DNA of 64,000 bases from JAJEFO01 sp965221845 (GTDB lineage: Bacteria; Pseudomonadota; Alphaproteobacteria; Rhodobacterales; Rhodobacteraceae): contig OZ244919.1 in NCBI GenBank assembly GCA_965221845.1, positions 1,364,001-1,428,000 of the forward strand, given 5' to 3'. Both the position numbers and the translations under genes were made by a program. Each line of letters starts with the position of its first letter. Position 1 is the first letter of the stretch. The notes under the pieces are model-generated. The model made no database searches, had not been told where the DNA came from, and saw only the letters and a list, made by a program, of their open reading frames with translations. This document shows positions 24,446-33,063 of the stretch, piece after piece.

Positions 24446-24469
24446 GCGGGCGGCCGCCGGGCCGCCCGC
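24446..24469 (-). other. Intercistronic stem-loop between pufA and pufL
   Basis: GCGGGCGGCC, a four-base loop and GGCCGCCCGC form a perfect 10-bp stem in the pufA-pufL spacer. In Rhodobacter a hairpin at this point protects the pufBA message from 3' decay, so that LH1 is made in excess over reaction-centre subunits. The position and strength here fit that role. Confidence 0.75.
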
Positions 24470-24493
24470 AGTTGTCGAGCCTGGTTTCCGTGG

Positions 24494-24661
24494 TCACTCC
24501 GATGCGGCGATGCGAGATTCCGCGGCGTTCTCGAACCAGTTCAATCCGTTCGAGAGCACCACAAGGTGAATCAGCACCGCCAGAAGGAAAAGGAAGACGC
24601 CCTGTGCAACGAACACACGGCGCGGATCGAAGATGAGCCAGATCTTGTAGAATCGTGCCAT
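24494..24661 (-). CDS. pufA: LH1 antenna alpha polypeptide
   Basis: A 55-residue single-helix light-harvesting 1 alpha subunit. The N-terminus MARFYKIWLIFDPRRVFVAQ is the family signature. The bacteriochlorophyll-ligand His is residue 32 in LAVLIHLVVLS, and the C-terminal region NWFENAA follows. A GGAGG lies just before the ATG. It forms the LH1 ring with pufB and lies 10 bp after the pufB stop. Confidence 0.97.
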   Translation of the reverse strand: MARFYKIWLIFDPRRVFVAQGVFLFLLAVLIHLVVLSNGLNWFENAAESRIAASE

Positions 24662-24671
24662 CTCAGCCTCC

Positions 24672-24821
24672 CTAGAACCACGGCGCCCAGAAGTAGGTGG
24701 CAATGTGCGCCACCAGCGCGATCAGGCTGAACAGCGTCAAGCCGCTCAGGTAGACCGCGTGCAACTCCTGGGCCTGCTCATCGTTTAGACCTGTAAAGGA
24801 CAGGTCGTCGTCATCAGCCAT
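24672..24821 (-). CDS. pufB: LH1 antenna beta polypeptide
   Basis: A 49-residue protein read directly from the sequence, too short for usual gene-length cut-offs. The acidic N-terminus (MADDDDLSFTGLNDEQAQEL) is followed by one hydrophobic helix with the two conserved His at residues 21 and 39, and ends in the family C-terminus ATYFWAPWF. His 39 is the expected bacteriochlorophyll ligand. A strong ribosome-binding site (GGAGGAAAG) precedes the ATG. The gene opens the pufBALMC group downstream of pufQ. Confidence 0.96.
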   Translation of the reverse strand: MADDDDLSFTGLNDEQAQELHAVYLSGLTLFSLIALVAHIATYFWAPWF

Positions 24822-24873
24822 CAACTTTCCTCCGAAAGGTCCATGCTGATCCGCGACACCCTCGCGGCAGGGT

Positions 24874-24894
24874 CCGGGACGGAAGCCGTCCCGG
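24874..24894 (-). other. Stem-loop in the pufQ-pufB spacer
   Basis: CCGGGACGG, a three-base loop and CCGTCCCGG give a perfect 9-bp stem between pufQ and pufB. Such a hairpin can act as a processing or stability element separating the bch-pufQ message from the abundant pufBA message. Confidence 0.6.
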
Positions 24895-24901
24895 TTCCTG
24901 T

Positions 24902-24916
24902 CGTCCCGTGGGGACG
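24902..24916 (-). other. Second stem-loop in the pufQ-pufB spacer
   Basis: CGTCCC, loop GTG and GGGACG form a 6-bp stem seven bases away from the 9-bp hairpin. The two GC hairpins in tandem directly after pufQ suggest a transcript-decay or attenuation element. Confidence 0.45.
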
Positions 24917-24938
24917 GACAGTTCGGCCACGGCTTTCG

Positions 24939-25160
24939 TCAAGCCGAGAATATTATTGGCGTGACCCGCTCCGCCTCCGCCCAGGCCTGGGCGAGCGGGC
25001 CGCGCGCGCCTGACGGGCGCGCGCGCGTCACGGCAGCCAGCCAGCGGCAGATCTTGAACGGGATCGCCAGCAGGAAAATGAACGCGAAATAGATGTGGAA
25101 CTCGACGCTCCGGTGCCGTCGCGCACCGCAGCTTCGCGTTCTCGAGACCGTGCCTTCCAT
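24939..25160 (-). CDS. pufQ: PufQ, bacteriochlorophyll synthesis/assembly cofactor
   Basis: PufQ is a small membrane protein linked to bacteriochlorophyll production and delivery in Rhodobacter; its exact chemistry is unsettled. The 73-residue product has one hydrophobic helix (FHIYFAFIFLLAIPFKICRWL) and the family C-terminus GPLAQAWAEAERVTPIIFSA, recognisable against Rhodobacter PufQ. A GGAGG lies upstream of the ATG. It sits between bchZ and pufB as in other Rhodobacterales. Confidence 0.93.
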   Translation of the reverse strand: MEGTVSRTRSCGARRHRSVEFHIYFAFIFLLAIPFKICRWLAAVTRARPSGARGPLAQAWAEAERVTPIIFSA

Positions 25161-25181
25161 CTGTCCGTCCTCCTTCGCAGG

Positions 25182-26651
25182 TCAGTTGTCTCTTCGCCCG
25201 CTTCCCGCGGAATCGAGCGCCGCCACGGTTTCCAGGGCGACCCGCTCGTCGCCGTGGGAGAGCGCGGCCCTCTCGGCGGCGTCGCGAAGCGCCTTTGCGG
25301 CGGATATGCGCGTCAGGACCGGATGCGTGGCGACAATCCGGTCAAGCTCCGCCTGCGCGGCCGGATCCCAGGGCATGCTGCGCTTCAGCCGTGACGGCGT
25401 CGCGTCAGCAGCGTCCATGTCGCTTGCGAGCGGCAGCACGTGAAAGAGCGCGTCGAAAAGGCCGTTGCACACCTCCTGCAACAGGTAGGTCGCGCCCGAA
25501 TAGCCCATCATGGGCGTTCCGGTGGCGCGCCGGATCGCGGCGCCCGGGAAGGATGCGGGAATGAACGCGGGCTGCGGCCCATGAGCGCCCTTCATCTCGG
25601 CGAGATAGATCTTTTCGTTGATGCTGCCGAGGACGATGAGCGGACGGCTCTCCCGCAACAGGGCCCGCACCTGCCCGTTGTCGGTCTTCGCGCCTGCGGT
25701 TCGCGCGACCGCGAACGCGCAAGGCAGCCCGAGGTCGTTCTCCAGGAAGTGGCGGATGCCGCGCGCGTAGGTCTCGCTGGCGACGACCGCGAACGACGCG
25801 GTCGCGAAGAAGTCCTGGGTCACCGACCGCCACAGGTCCCACAGCGGCTTGACCGTGCTGTGCCTTTCGCGCTCGATGAACGGCTCCGGATCGAGGTCCA
25901 GAAGCTCTCCCAGCGCCCGAAGGAACCTCGTCGTGCTGTCGAGGCCCAGCGGGGCCTGAAGGTAAGGCTTGCCCAGCAGCTCCGCGAGGCCGCGCCCGAA
26001 CTCGCGGTACATGCAGACGTTCACGTCCGCGTTCACGAGGCCGCGCATGTCCGCCAGGTGCGCGCCAAGCGGCATGACGAGGTTCACCTCCGCCCCGATG
26101 CCCTCGACCAGGCGGCGGATTTCGGCCAGGTCGGAGGGCATGTTGAAAGTCCCGTACATCGGGCCGAGAATGTTGACCCGCGGCCTGGCGCCCGGCTCGC
26201 GCCGGGCCTCCCGCGGCATCCGGCCCTTGGTCATGCCGAATTCGGTGAAGACCCACGTCATCGCCCTGTCGGCGGCCTCCCACTGGTCCTCGTCAATGGT
26301 CCTCGGCAGGAACCTCCTTATGCCGGTGCCTTCGGGCGTGACCCCGCCGCCGATCATCTCGGCGATCGAGCCGGTGACGACCACGGCCGGCAGGGCGGGG
26401 TCCAGCGTGTCCCAGGCCCGTTTCATCGACCCTTCCGTGCCGTCGCGACCGAGCTCCTCCTCGCCGAGGCCGGTCACGACTGTCGGCAGCTCGTGGGGTG
26501 GCAGCGCGTCGGTGTAGTGAAGAACGGACGTGACCGGCAGGTTCTCGCAGCCGACAGGCCCGTCGATCACCACCTGCAGGCCCTTGACGGCGCAGAAGCA
26601 GTACACCGCGCCCCAGTAACCGCCCGCCCGATCATGGTCCAGGACAAGCAT
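25182..26651 (-). CDS. bchZ: Chlorophyllide a reductase subunit Z
   Basis: BchY-BchZ form the catalytic component of chlorophyllide a oxidoreductase, a nitrogenase-like enzyme that reduces ring B to the bacteriochlorin. The 489-residue protein has the NifK-like segments VIDGPVGCENLPVTSVLHYTD (cluster-ligand Cys) and AVVVTGSIAEMIGGGVTPEGTG. The ATG shares a base with the bchY stop (TGATG). The C-terminal region has the PchlideR/ChlideR-type WDPAAQAELDRI motif shared with BchB. Confidence 0.96.
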   Translation of the reverse strand: MLVLDHDRAGGYWGAVYCFCAVKGLQVVIDGPVGCENLPVTSVLHYTDALPPHELPTVVTGLGEEELGRDGTEGSMKRAWDTLDPALPAVVVTGSIAEMIGGGVTPEGTGIRRFLPRTIDEDQWEAADRAMTWVFTEFGMTKGRMPREARREPGARPRVNILGPMYGTFNMPSDLAEIRRLVEGIGAEVNLVMPLGAHLADMRGLVNADVNVCMYREFGRGLAELLGKPYLQAPLGLDSTTRFLRALGELLDLDPEPFIERERHSTVKPLWDLWRSVTQDFFATASFAVVASETYARGIRHFLENDLGLPCAFAVARTAGAKTDNGQVRALLRESRPLIVLGSINEKIYLAEMKGAHGPQPAFIPASFPGAAIRRATGTPMMGYSGATYLLQEVCNGLFDALFHVLPLASDMDAADATPSRLKRSMPWDPAAQAELDRIVATHPVLTRISAAKALRDAAERAALSHGDERVALETVAALDSAGSGRRDN

Positions 26652-28225
26652 CAGGTGATCCGCTCCGCTTCCCTCGCGCGCGCGGCGCGGTCGAGCTTCT
26701 TCCGGTGCAGGGCCCGGAAGTCCGGCCTCAGGTTCGGCGCGCCCTCCCAGATGCCCGAGCTGTCGTCACTGCCAACGCCCGAAAAGAAGTCGCGCATCCG
26801 GTCCATGCGCTCCTTTCCGGCAATGGCGGAGTTGACCACCTCGACCAGGCTCCCGGCGCCGGCGGGGCCCATCAGCGGCCGGGCCGAGATCAGGTTGGTG
26901 AAATACAGCGCGGGCACTCCCAGCTCCTTCGCCTTCTGGACCACCGGGGTCGTCCCTATGGCAAGGCTCGGGCGCACCGCCTCCATGGCCGCGCAGTCGT
27001 CTTCCAGCGACACGCGGAACCCGACCTGCGCGCCCCTGGCCGCGAGCCACTCGGCGTCGGCCGCGTTCCAGGGCGTCCTGGGGCAGGCCGTGCCCACGTA
27101 CGGCACGCGCGCGCCGCACTCGACCAGGAGGCGCGCGAAGAGAAGCTCGCTGCCTTCGTAGCCCGAGACCGTGACGGTTCCGTCGATCCGGGTCCGCGAC
27201 AGCGCCTCGGCGATCACGGGGAGGAACGCGTTCTGGGACGCGGCGACCCGTTCCGGAGACAGCCCGAACGCCTCGCCGACCGCCGCAAGCCAGGCCGCAG
27301 TCCCGTCGCGGCCGACGGGCGCGGAACCGACGACGGCGCGCCCGCTTGCCTCGAACTCCCGGATTGCCGAGGTGTAGAAGGGATGCGTCGCGGCCACCGC
27401 GCCGCAGTCGAACGCCGCGTACAGCTCGCGCCATTCCCGGCACGGCACCACGGGGCCGGCCGCCAGTCCCATGGGCGCAAGCATCTGGCCGATCATCACG
27501 GGGTCGGCGGGAAACATCTCGCCCAGCAGGGTGACGGTGGGCAGGTCGGAGACGCCGGCCTCGGGCCGGGCGACGGGTCCCGCCTCGATCTCGCGGCGCG
27601 CGTAGTTCAGCATGGCGCCGGCGAGGACGTCCTTTGCCTCTGCGTGGGTCGGCACGCCGAAGCCCGGCACGTCGATGCCGACGATCCGAACCCCGTTTAT
27701 CTCGTCCGGAAGGAGCCTGAGCGGCACGCCCGACGCCGTCGGCACGCAAAGGTTCGTGACGACGATCGCATCGTATCTGTCGGGATCCGCCAGGTCGTGG
27801 ATGCTGTCCCGTATGTCCTCGAAGAGCTTCCCGGTCACGAGGGTCTCGGAATTGAACGGCACGTAGCCCACGGAACGCCGCGCGCCGTAGAAGTGGCTGA
27901 CGAAGGTCAGGCCGTAGACGCAGCAGGCCGAACCGGAGAGCACGGTCGCGACACGCCTCATGCGCAGCCCCACGCGCAGCGAGCCGAAAGCCGGACACAT
28001 GGACTGCGGCTTGTCATGCGGCCCCGCGGGATAGTCGGCGGCGAAACGGTCGAGAAGCTCCGACTGGCCCGCCCGGGCGGCCGCAAGCCTCATCGTGGAG
28101 TCCGCGTGGCAGCCGGCGGCCGCGCCGCCCAAGGCCGGTTCCGGCGCCTCCGCGCGCGCTTCGCCGCGGATCACCTGCGCTTCGGCCGCATCGTCATACG
28201 TGACTTCACCATTCCCGCGCTTCAC
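26651..28225 (-). CDS. bchY: Chlorophyllide a reductase subunit Y
   Basis: NifD/BchN-like partner of BchZ in chlorophyllide a oxidoreductase. The 524-residue product has Cys-containing motifs SMCPAFGSLRVGLRMRRV, SGSACCVYGLTFVSHFYGARR and VVTNLCVPTASGVP that would hold the 4Fe-4S cluster and substrate. The start is a GTG at 28225, one base after the bchX stop. bchX, bchY and bchZ are contiguous and translated together. Confidence 0.96.
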   Translation of the reverse strand: MKRGNGEVTYDDAAEAQVIRGEARAEAPEPALGGAAAGCHADSTMRLAAARAGQSELLDRFAADYPAGPHDKPQSMCPAFGSLRVGLRMRRVATVLSGSACCVYGLTFVSHFYGARRSVGYVPFNSETLVTGKLFEDIRDSIHDLADPDRYDAIVVTNLCVPTASGVPLRLLPDEINGVRIVGIDVPGFGVPTHAEAKDVLAGAMLNYARREIEAGPVARPEAGVSDLPTVTLLGEMFPADPVMIGQMLAPMGLAAGPVVPCREWRELYAAFDCGAVAATHPFYTSAIREFEASGRAVVGSAPVGRDGTAAWLAAVGEAFGLSPERVAASQNAFLPVIAEALSRTRIDGTVTVSGYEGSELLFARLLVECGARVPYVGTACPRTPWNAADAEWLAARGAQVGFRVSLEDDCAAMEAVRPSLAIGTTPVVQKAKELGVPALYFTNLISARPLMGPAGAGSLVEVVNSAIAGKERMDRMRDFFSGVGSDDSSGIWEGAPNLRPDFRALHRKKLDRAARAREAERIT

Positions 28226-28226
28226 G

Positions 28227-29228
28227 TCAAACCTCGTCGTAGATCACTTCCAGGCTTTGCCTTGGCGTGGCGTTCTTGCCGCGCATGTCCCGTTCGGTCG
28301 CCGGCTCGAGCACGATGCCCGCACCCGTCTGATCGCTGTCGAAAAGCTCCAGAAGCGCGTCCTGGCCCAGTGCCTGCGGCTGGAGCGGCACGGAGTCCGC
28401 CACGTTGCTCCCCAATTCGGCGAACAGGGGCCCCCAAGGCCCGTCCCGGGTGCCGACGATCTGGTAGTTCGCCGACTTCTTCCGAAGGTCCTCGTCCGCC
28501 GGGATCGAGGCCAGGACCGGAATGTCGACCGCCCCGGCGAAGGCCTGCGCCTCGCCCGAACCGTCGTCCTTGTTGATGACCAGGCCCGCGACCCCGACAT
28601 TGCCGCCAAGCTTGCGGAAGTACTCGACGGCGGAGCAGACGTTGTTGGCCACGTAAAGCGACTGCAGGTCGTTCGAACCCACCAGGATCACCTTCTGCGC
28701 CATGTCGCGGGCGATCGGGAGGCCGAAGCCCCCGCAGACCACGTCGCCGAGAAAGTCCAGGAGCACGAAGTCGAAGTCCCAGTCATGGAATCCGAGCTTT
28801 TCGAGAAGCTCGAAGCCGTGAATGATGCCACGGCCACCGCATCCGCGCCCGACTTCCGGACCGCCCAGCTCCATCGCGAAAACGCCGTTGCGCTTGAAGC
28901 AGACGTCGCCGATCCGGACTTCCTCGCCAGCCAGCTTCTTCTGCGTCGACGTCTCGATGATCGTGGGGCACGCCTTGCCGCCGAACAGGAGGCTGGTCGT
29001 GTCCGACTTCGGGTCGCAGCCGATCAGCAGGACGCGCCTTCCCTGTTCCGCCATCATGTGGCTGAGGTTCGCCAGCGTGAAGGACTTGCCGATTCCGCCC
29101 TTGCCGTAGATCGCGATGATCTGGGTTTTCCTGGTCGCCTCGCCCGTCGGCACCGCAGGCGCAGGCTCGGCGGCCTCCTCGCGAAGGCGTTCGCCGTATT
29201 GCCCGAGCTCCGGGACCTGGTCCTTCAT
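28227..29228 (-). CDS. bchX: Chlorophyllide a reductase iron protein subunit X
   Basis: NifH-like ATPase that donates electrons to BchYZ. The 333-residue protein has P-loop YGKGGIGKS near residues 43-51 and cluster Cys in GRGCGGRGIIHGFE and LLDFLGDVVCGGFG. It also has the switch segment LLIGCDPKSDTTSLLFGG. The N-terminal 35 residues are an acidic, low-similarity extension, as in other BchX. The ATG overlaps the bchC stop as ATGA. Confidence 0.97.
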   Translation of the reverse strand: MKDQVPELGQYGERLREEAAEPAPAVPTGEATRKTQIIAIYGKGGIGKSFTLANLSHMMAEQGRRVLLIGCDPKSDTTSLLFGGKACPTIIETSTQKKLAGEEVRIGDVCFKRNGVFAMELGGPEVGRGCGGRGIIHGFELLEKLGFHDWDFDFVLLDFLGDVVCGGFGLPIARDMAQKVILVGSNDLQSLYVANNVCSAVEYFRKLGGNVGVAGLVINKDDGSGEAQAFAGAVDIPVLASIPADEDLRKKSANYQIVGTRDGPWGPLFAELGSNVADSVPLQPQALGQDALLELFDSDQTGAGIVLEPATERDMRGKNATPRQSLEVIYDEV

Positions 29229-30166
29229 TGCATGCCCTTCCAGTTCAGGACCATCTTCAGGCATTCCGGATCCTCGAAAGCCCCGGGATAGGCACGCTGC
29301 GCGTCCGCGGCCGGGCTTTCGTGCGTGACCAGGCCGCCGAGGGACAGGTCTCCGGCCTCGACCATGGCGCGGGTCGCGGCCATGTCTTCCGGAGTCCACT
29401 CCGCCGCAACGCGGATCCGGACCTCCTTCATGAAGGCCGGCGGGTAGGAAAAGCGGAGCGGCTCGGAATAGAATCCGGAGAGGACGATCTCCCCGCCGCG
29501 CGCGATCCGTCCGATCAGGTCGTTGAGGATCCCGCCGTTCCCGCTGGCGTCGTATATCGATCCGTAGTCGCGGCGCGGATCGTCGTCCGGGTGGCGGACC
29601 TCGTAGCCGGCCGTGCCGCGCCGCCGTTCGGAAGCGGTCTCCCAAACCGTCGGAGGGGGGCGGCCCGCGGCGATCGTCATCCGCGCGAGCAGCCGGCCCA
29701 GGACGCCGTGGCCCACGACCAGTTCCGGGAAGCGCCCGTCCGGAGCGGCCATGGCGTGCCGCGCGGTGGCGGCAAGCGCCAGGAGCGTGCCTTCGGCTCC
29801 CGTCTCCCCGTCGACGCGGGTCACGCGATCCGCCGGCACGACGACGCGTTTCGCGGATGCGCCGAAAAGTCCATGCGCCCCCGTGAAGCAGCTTGCGCCG
29901 GGCACGAAGACCCGCTCCCCCGCCCGGCAGCCCGTCCGGCATCCCGCCTCCACGATCTCGCCGACGGCTTCGTAGCCCGGCACCAGCGGATAGCCCATCC
30001 CGGGAAAGTCCGGCATCGTGCCGTTCCAGAAGAGCCTTTCGGTGCCCGTGGAGATTCCGGAGTGGCTGATCTCCACGACGAGATCTCCCGCGCCGGGCGC
30101 GACAAGGTCCAGGGCGTTGAGCGAAAGCGACTTCGGTCCCTCGACAAGAACAGCCACCGTGTCCAA
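29225..30166 (-). CDS. bchC: 3-hydroxyethyl bacteriochlorophyllide a dehydrogenase
   Basis: Zinc-type alcohol-dehydrogenase-like enzyme that oxidises the C3 hydroxyethyl group to acetyl late in bacteriochlorophyll a synthesis. The 313-residue protein has ISHSGISTGTERLFWNG, MGYPLVPGYEAVGEI and a nucleotide-binding region around LVVGHGVLGRLLARM. The family start (MxTxAVLLE) aligns with LDTVAVLVE, pointing to a TTG start at 30166, with GGGAGG seven to eight bases upstream. A promoter with two PpsR-type sites lies just upstream. Confidence 0.95.
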   Translation of the reverse strand: MDTVAVLVEGPKSLSLNALDLVAPGAGDLVVEISHSGISTGTERLFWNGTMPDFPGMGYPLVPGYEAVGEIVEAGCRTGCRAGERVFVPGASCFTGAHGLFGASAKRVVVPADRVTRVDGETGAEGTLLALAATARHAMAAPDGRFPELVVGHGVLGRLLARMTIAAGRPPPTVWETASERRRGTAGYEVRHPDDDPRRDYGSIYDASGNGGILNDLIGRIARGGEIVLSGFYSEPLRFSYPPAFMKEVRIRVAAEWTPEDMAATRAMVEAGDLSLGGLVTHESPAADAQRAYPGAFEDPECLKMVLNWKGMQ

Positions 30167-30222
30167 AGCAGAACCTCCCTTTTGGCCGCGCCACTCGCCT
30201 TGATCCGACGTGACCGACTGGT

Positions 30223-30266
30223 GTCAATCTAGACTGACGGCAAACGCTGTCAACAAGAATTTACGG
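30223..30266 (-). promoter_or_regulatory. bchC promoter with two tandem PpsR/CrtJ-type palindromes
   Basis: On the minus strand TTGACA (30254-30249) and TAGATT (30232-30227), 16 bp apart, form a sigma-70-like promoter. Two PpsR-type elements, TGTCAATCTAGACTGACG (30223-30240) and TGTCAACAAGAATTTACG (30249-30266), overlap the -10 and -35. Each matches TGT-N12-ACA except for the last base. They are separated by 8 bp, the arrangement known for cooperative CrtJ binding at the Rhodobacter capsulatus bchC promoter. Repression in oxygen would lower bchCXYZ and read-through into puf. Confidence 0.8.
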
Positions 30267-30410
30267 TTTGGGCGCATGTCGCGAATCGGCCCGCAGGGCG
30301 GGGCTTGCGCCCATGTCGGCGGACATGCCCGCCCCTCGGGATGCGAGGCCGGCGAGTGCGGGCCCGTCCGGCAGGGGCATCCGGCCCCGGCCCTGCAGCG
30401 GCACGGAAGG

Positions 30411-31535
30411 TCAGCGGGGCCTGACGGCGGTCAGGACGGACGTGACGTAGGGCCGGGGCGGCCGCGGGAGCGCGACGCTGCCGAAGCCCGCCCTCCGGAC
30501 CAGGCGCGCGAGGGCCTTCGCCGACCGCGTGCGTCCGCTGCGCATGGCCAGGGTGTAGAACGCGAAATAGACGTCCGTGACCGGATCGGGCCTGTCGCCG
30601 CCCGACATCGGCTCTGAAACGATGAGCCGCCCGCCGCGCGGCAACGCGGCGAAGCAGGCGCCCAGAATTCTGGAGACGTCTTCCTCGTCGTGGTCGTACA
30701 GCACCCGGACCAGGGATATCGCATCCGCGCCCCGCGGCAGCGGGCCGTCGAGGAACGATCCCGCATGGATCGCGATCCGCCGGGCCAGGCCGGCCGCCTC
30801 GATGCGTTCGCGCGCGAACTCTCCGACGGCGGCCAGATCGAACAGGGAGAGTTCGACATCCGGCTTCGCGCGCGCCACTTCCATCAGGAACGCGCCTGTC
30901 CCGCCGCCGACATCCATCAGCTTCCTGACGCCATCGAGACCGGCCGCCCGCAAGGTGTCCGCAGCCACCAGCTTCTGGGTCTCGGCCATGAGCCTCGAAT
31001 AGGCCTCCACCGCCCGGGGCTGCATGGCGCCGCCCCCGCCGCGCAAGTACGGCCAGGCGCCGGCCACCTCGGTGTCCGCATCGCCCCGCAGGAGCGAGAC
31101 GGGATCCGCCATGTCGCGGTAGAACGCCGCGTGATGGAGTATCATCGCTTCCAGTCCGGGCACGCCGCAAAGGGCCGCGCCCCTTCTCGCCAGCGCGAAT
31201 CTCCCGTCGCGTCGCCTCTTGAGGATGCCGATCGCCGCTCCCGCCTGCAGGAGGAGGCCAAGCCTTTCGGCGGGAACGCCCGCCCGCCCGGAAAGCTCCT
31301 CCGCGCCGGCGGGCCCGGCCATCAGCGTGCGGGGGAGATCGAGCGACACCAGGGCGAAGAGCGCCTGCGAGCGCACGAATCCCTGAACGACGTCGAAGAG
31401 GCCCGCGCCGTCGCGGGCGGCCAGGTGCGAAAGGCCCGGAGTCCGGCTGGCGAGCCGCTGAAAGCCCGGGCGCGCGGCCAGGCGCGCGATCCATCCGGAC
31501 GGCCGCAGGCGCCAGGCGCGCCGCTGCGCCCTCAC
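30411..31535 (-). CDS. crtF: Demethylspheroidene/hydroxyneurosporene O-methyltransferase CrtF
   Basis: SAM-dependent O-methyltransferase that methylates the 1-hydroxyl of the carotenoid to the methoxy group of spheroidene. The 374-residue protein has a dimerisation winged helix in its first half. The SAM site LMDVGGGTGAFLMEVARA lies near residue 205, with the later segments SLVRVLYDHDEEDVSRIL and LIVSEPMSGG. The GTG at 31535 overlaps the crtE stop as GTGA, deciding the start over longer readings inside crtE. A 244-bp gap with the bchC promoter follows. Confidence 0.94.
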   Translation of the reverse strand: MRAQRRAWRLRPSGWIARLAARPGFQRLASRTPGLSHLAARDGAGLFDVVQGFVRSQALFALVSLDLPRTLMAGPAGAEELSGRAGVPAERLGLLLQAGAAIGILKRRRDGRFALARRGAALCGVPGLEAMILHHAAFYRDMADPVSLLRGDADTEVAGAWPYLRGGGGAMQPRAVEAYSRLMAETQKLVAADTLRAAGLDGVRKLMDVGGGTGAFLMEVARAKPDVELSLFDLAAVGEFARERIEAAGLARRIAIHAGSFLDGPLPRGADAISLVRVLYDHDEEDVSRILGACFAALPRGGRLIVSEPMSGGDRPDPVTDVYFAFYTLAMRSGRTRSAKALARLVRRAGFGSVALPRPPRPYVTSVLTAVRPR

Positions 31536-32422
31536 AGGCCGCGCGCGCTCGCGCGCGCGGCCGGGCTGGGCGACAGGCGGCGCGCCTCCGCATCCATCAT
31601 GTCGGCGAGCATGGCCTGGCCGGGGCACGGGGGTATGCAGGCCCTGGCCCCGGAAAGGATGTCGTCCAGGCGCGCCATCGCGCCTGCGGCGCCAAGCTGC
31701 GCCACGGCGTTGGGGCGGCCCATGCGCTCGTCCTGGCCCGGCGGCTTCCCTGTCGTCCCGGCGTCCATGAAGCCGTCGCGCAGGTCGTCGGCCACCTGGA
31801 ACGCCTCGCCGATCCTGTCGCCGAGCTCGAGCCAGGGCTCCGGGCTCTGCCCGGCGGCGATCGCCCCCATCTGCGTCGCGGCGACGAAAAGGGCGCCGGT
31901 CTTCGTGCGGTGATAGGCGCCGAGATCGATCTCGCCCTCGCTCTCCCAGCCTTGCCCGGCGCAGATCCCGTCCGGCATCCCGCTCTTCTGCGCGAGCGTC
32001 AGGACCAGCGACGCGGCCCTGGAGGAGTCCAGAGGCGCGATCCTGGCGACCGTCTCGAAGGCCGCCATGATCAGGCTGTCGCCGGCAAGCACCGCCAGCG
32101 GCTCCGAAAAGGCCCGGTGGACCGAGAGCTTCCCGCGCCGGATCCCGGCGTCGTCGAAGCACGGCAGGTCGTCATGAACGAGGCTCGCGCAGTGAATCAG
32201 CTCCAGCGCGGCCGCCGCGGCGTCGGAAATCCGGGGCCTGTCGTCTCCGCAGGCCATCGCGACCGACAGCAGGATCGTGGGGCGGACGCGCGCGCCGCCC
32301 GGGCGCGTCGCGTAGTCCAGCGCCGCGGAAAGCCGCCCCGGCGCGGCTTCCGCCCGCGCGATTCTCAACGAGGCGTCGATGGATCTCTCGATCCGCCTGC
32401 GGATCTCCGCGTCGATGCTCAT
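31532..32422 (-). CDS. crtE: Geranylgeranyl diphosphate synthase CrtE
   Basis: Prenyltransferase making C20 GGPP for both carotenoids and the bacteriochlorophyll tail. The 296-residue product has the first Asp-rich motif in LVHDDLPCFDDAGIRRGKLSVH (abbreviated; near residues 81-102) and the second in FQVADDLRDG. The PGGARVRPTILLSVA stretch is typical. The ATG at 32422 gives the family N-terminus MSIDAEIRRRIE; an ATG five codons earlier is possible. It heads the crtEF unit leading into the bch-puf superoperon. Confidence 0.95.
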   Translation of the reverse strand: MSIDAEIRRRIERSIDASLRIARAEAAPGRLSAALDYATRPGGARVRPTILLSVAMACGDDRPRISDAAAAALELIHCASLVHDDLPCFDDAGIRRGKLSVHRAFSEPLAVLAGDSLIMAAFETVARIAPLDSSRAASLVLTLAQKSGMPDGICAGQGWESEGEIDLGAYHRTKTGALFVAATQMGAIAAGQSPEPWLELGDRIGEAFQVADDLRDGFMDAGTTGKPPGQDERMGRPNAVAQLGAAGAMARLDDILSGARACIPPCPGQAMLADMMDAEARRLSPSPAARASARGL

Positions 32423-33063
32423 GTGCCCGGCCTTCATCCCGACCCAACGCCAGCGCGAGGTCCTGTTCCGGCATGCCGGACCGCCAGCCTCCCGCAAGGC
32501 CGTCCGGGCCGTTCCCGAGGCGCCGGCAGGCCCGCCTCTGCCGGCCCGGACCAGGCGCCGTCCTTGCGGCATGCCGGCGGCGAGCGCGATGCAGCGATGC
32601 CGCGAGACGGCCGGATGTCCCCGCGCGTCCCGGTATCAGATGTCAGGAAGCGTGTTCAAGGGGGCATGTCCCGATCACGGCAACTCCCGGGCGGCCGCGG
32701 CGGCGGAGGCGTTGCGCAATGATCGCAAGGGATCCGCAGGCGCCGGCGACGGGCCGCTCCCTCTCCCTTCCGGCCGTCGTTTCCGGAAGCGCGCGCCTCA
32801 TGGCATGCGCCGTGATCGCCGATGCGTTGCGCAACCCGTCGACCGGGCAGAAGCCGGTCGGCGAGGCGGTCGCGGCAGAAAATTCTTCTTGGCATCCTCT
32901 TGATCGCGTGATTCCCTTCCGCGGGAAAACGCGTCGCGGGGCCGCGGCGCTGCGGGAAGGCGCGGCGCTCCAGACGGCACGTTCGACGGGGAGGAACAGC
33001 CCCCGAGCTTGAGACGGCGTTCCATTTGAAGGCCCGGACCCGAGGGGGGAGGGAGGCGGAAAC
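32423..33063. other. Divergent crtE/hemE intergenic region
   Basis: About 640 bp with no recognisable gene. It separates the PGC superoperon (crtE, leftwards) from hemE (rightwards) and should hold both promoters. A one-mismatch PpsR-like element is at 32641-32658. A GA-rich ribosome-binding region (GGGGGAGGGAGGCGGA) precedes hemE. Confidence 0.55.
32641..32658. promoter_or_regulatory. Possible PpsR-type site upstream of crtE
   Basis: TGTCAGGAAGCGTGTTCA matches TGT-N12-ACA with one mismatch in the second half-site. It lies about 220 bp before crtE. PpsR control of crtE is usual in relatives, but the match is weak and no clean promoter can be placed around it. Confidence 0.35.
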
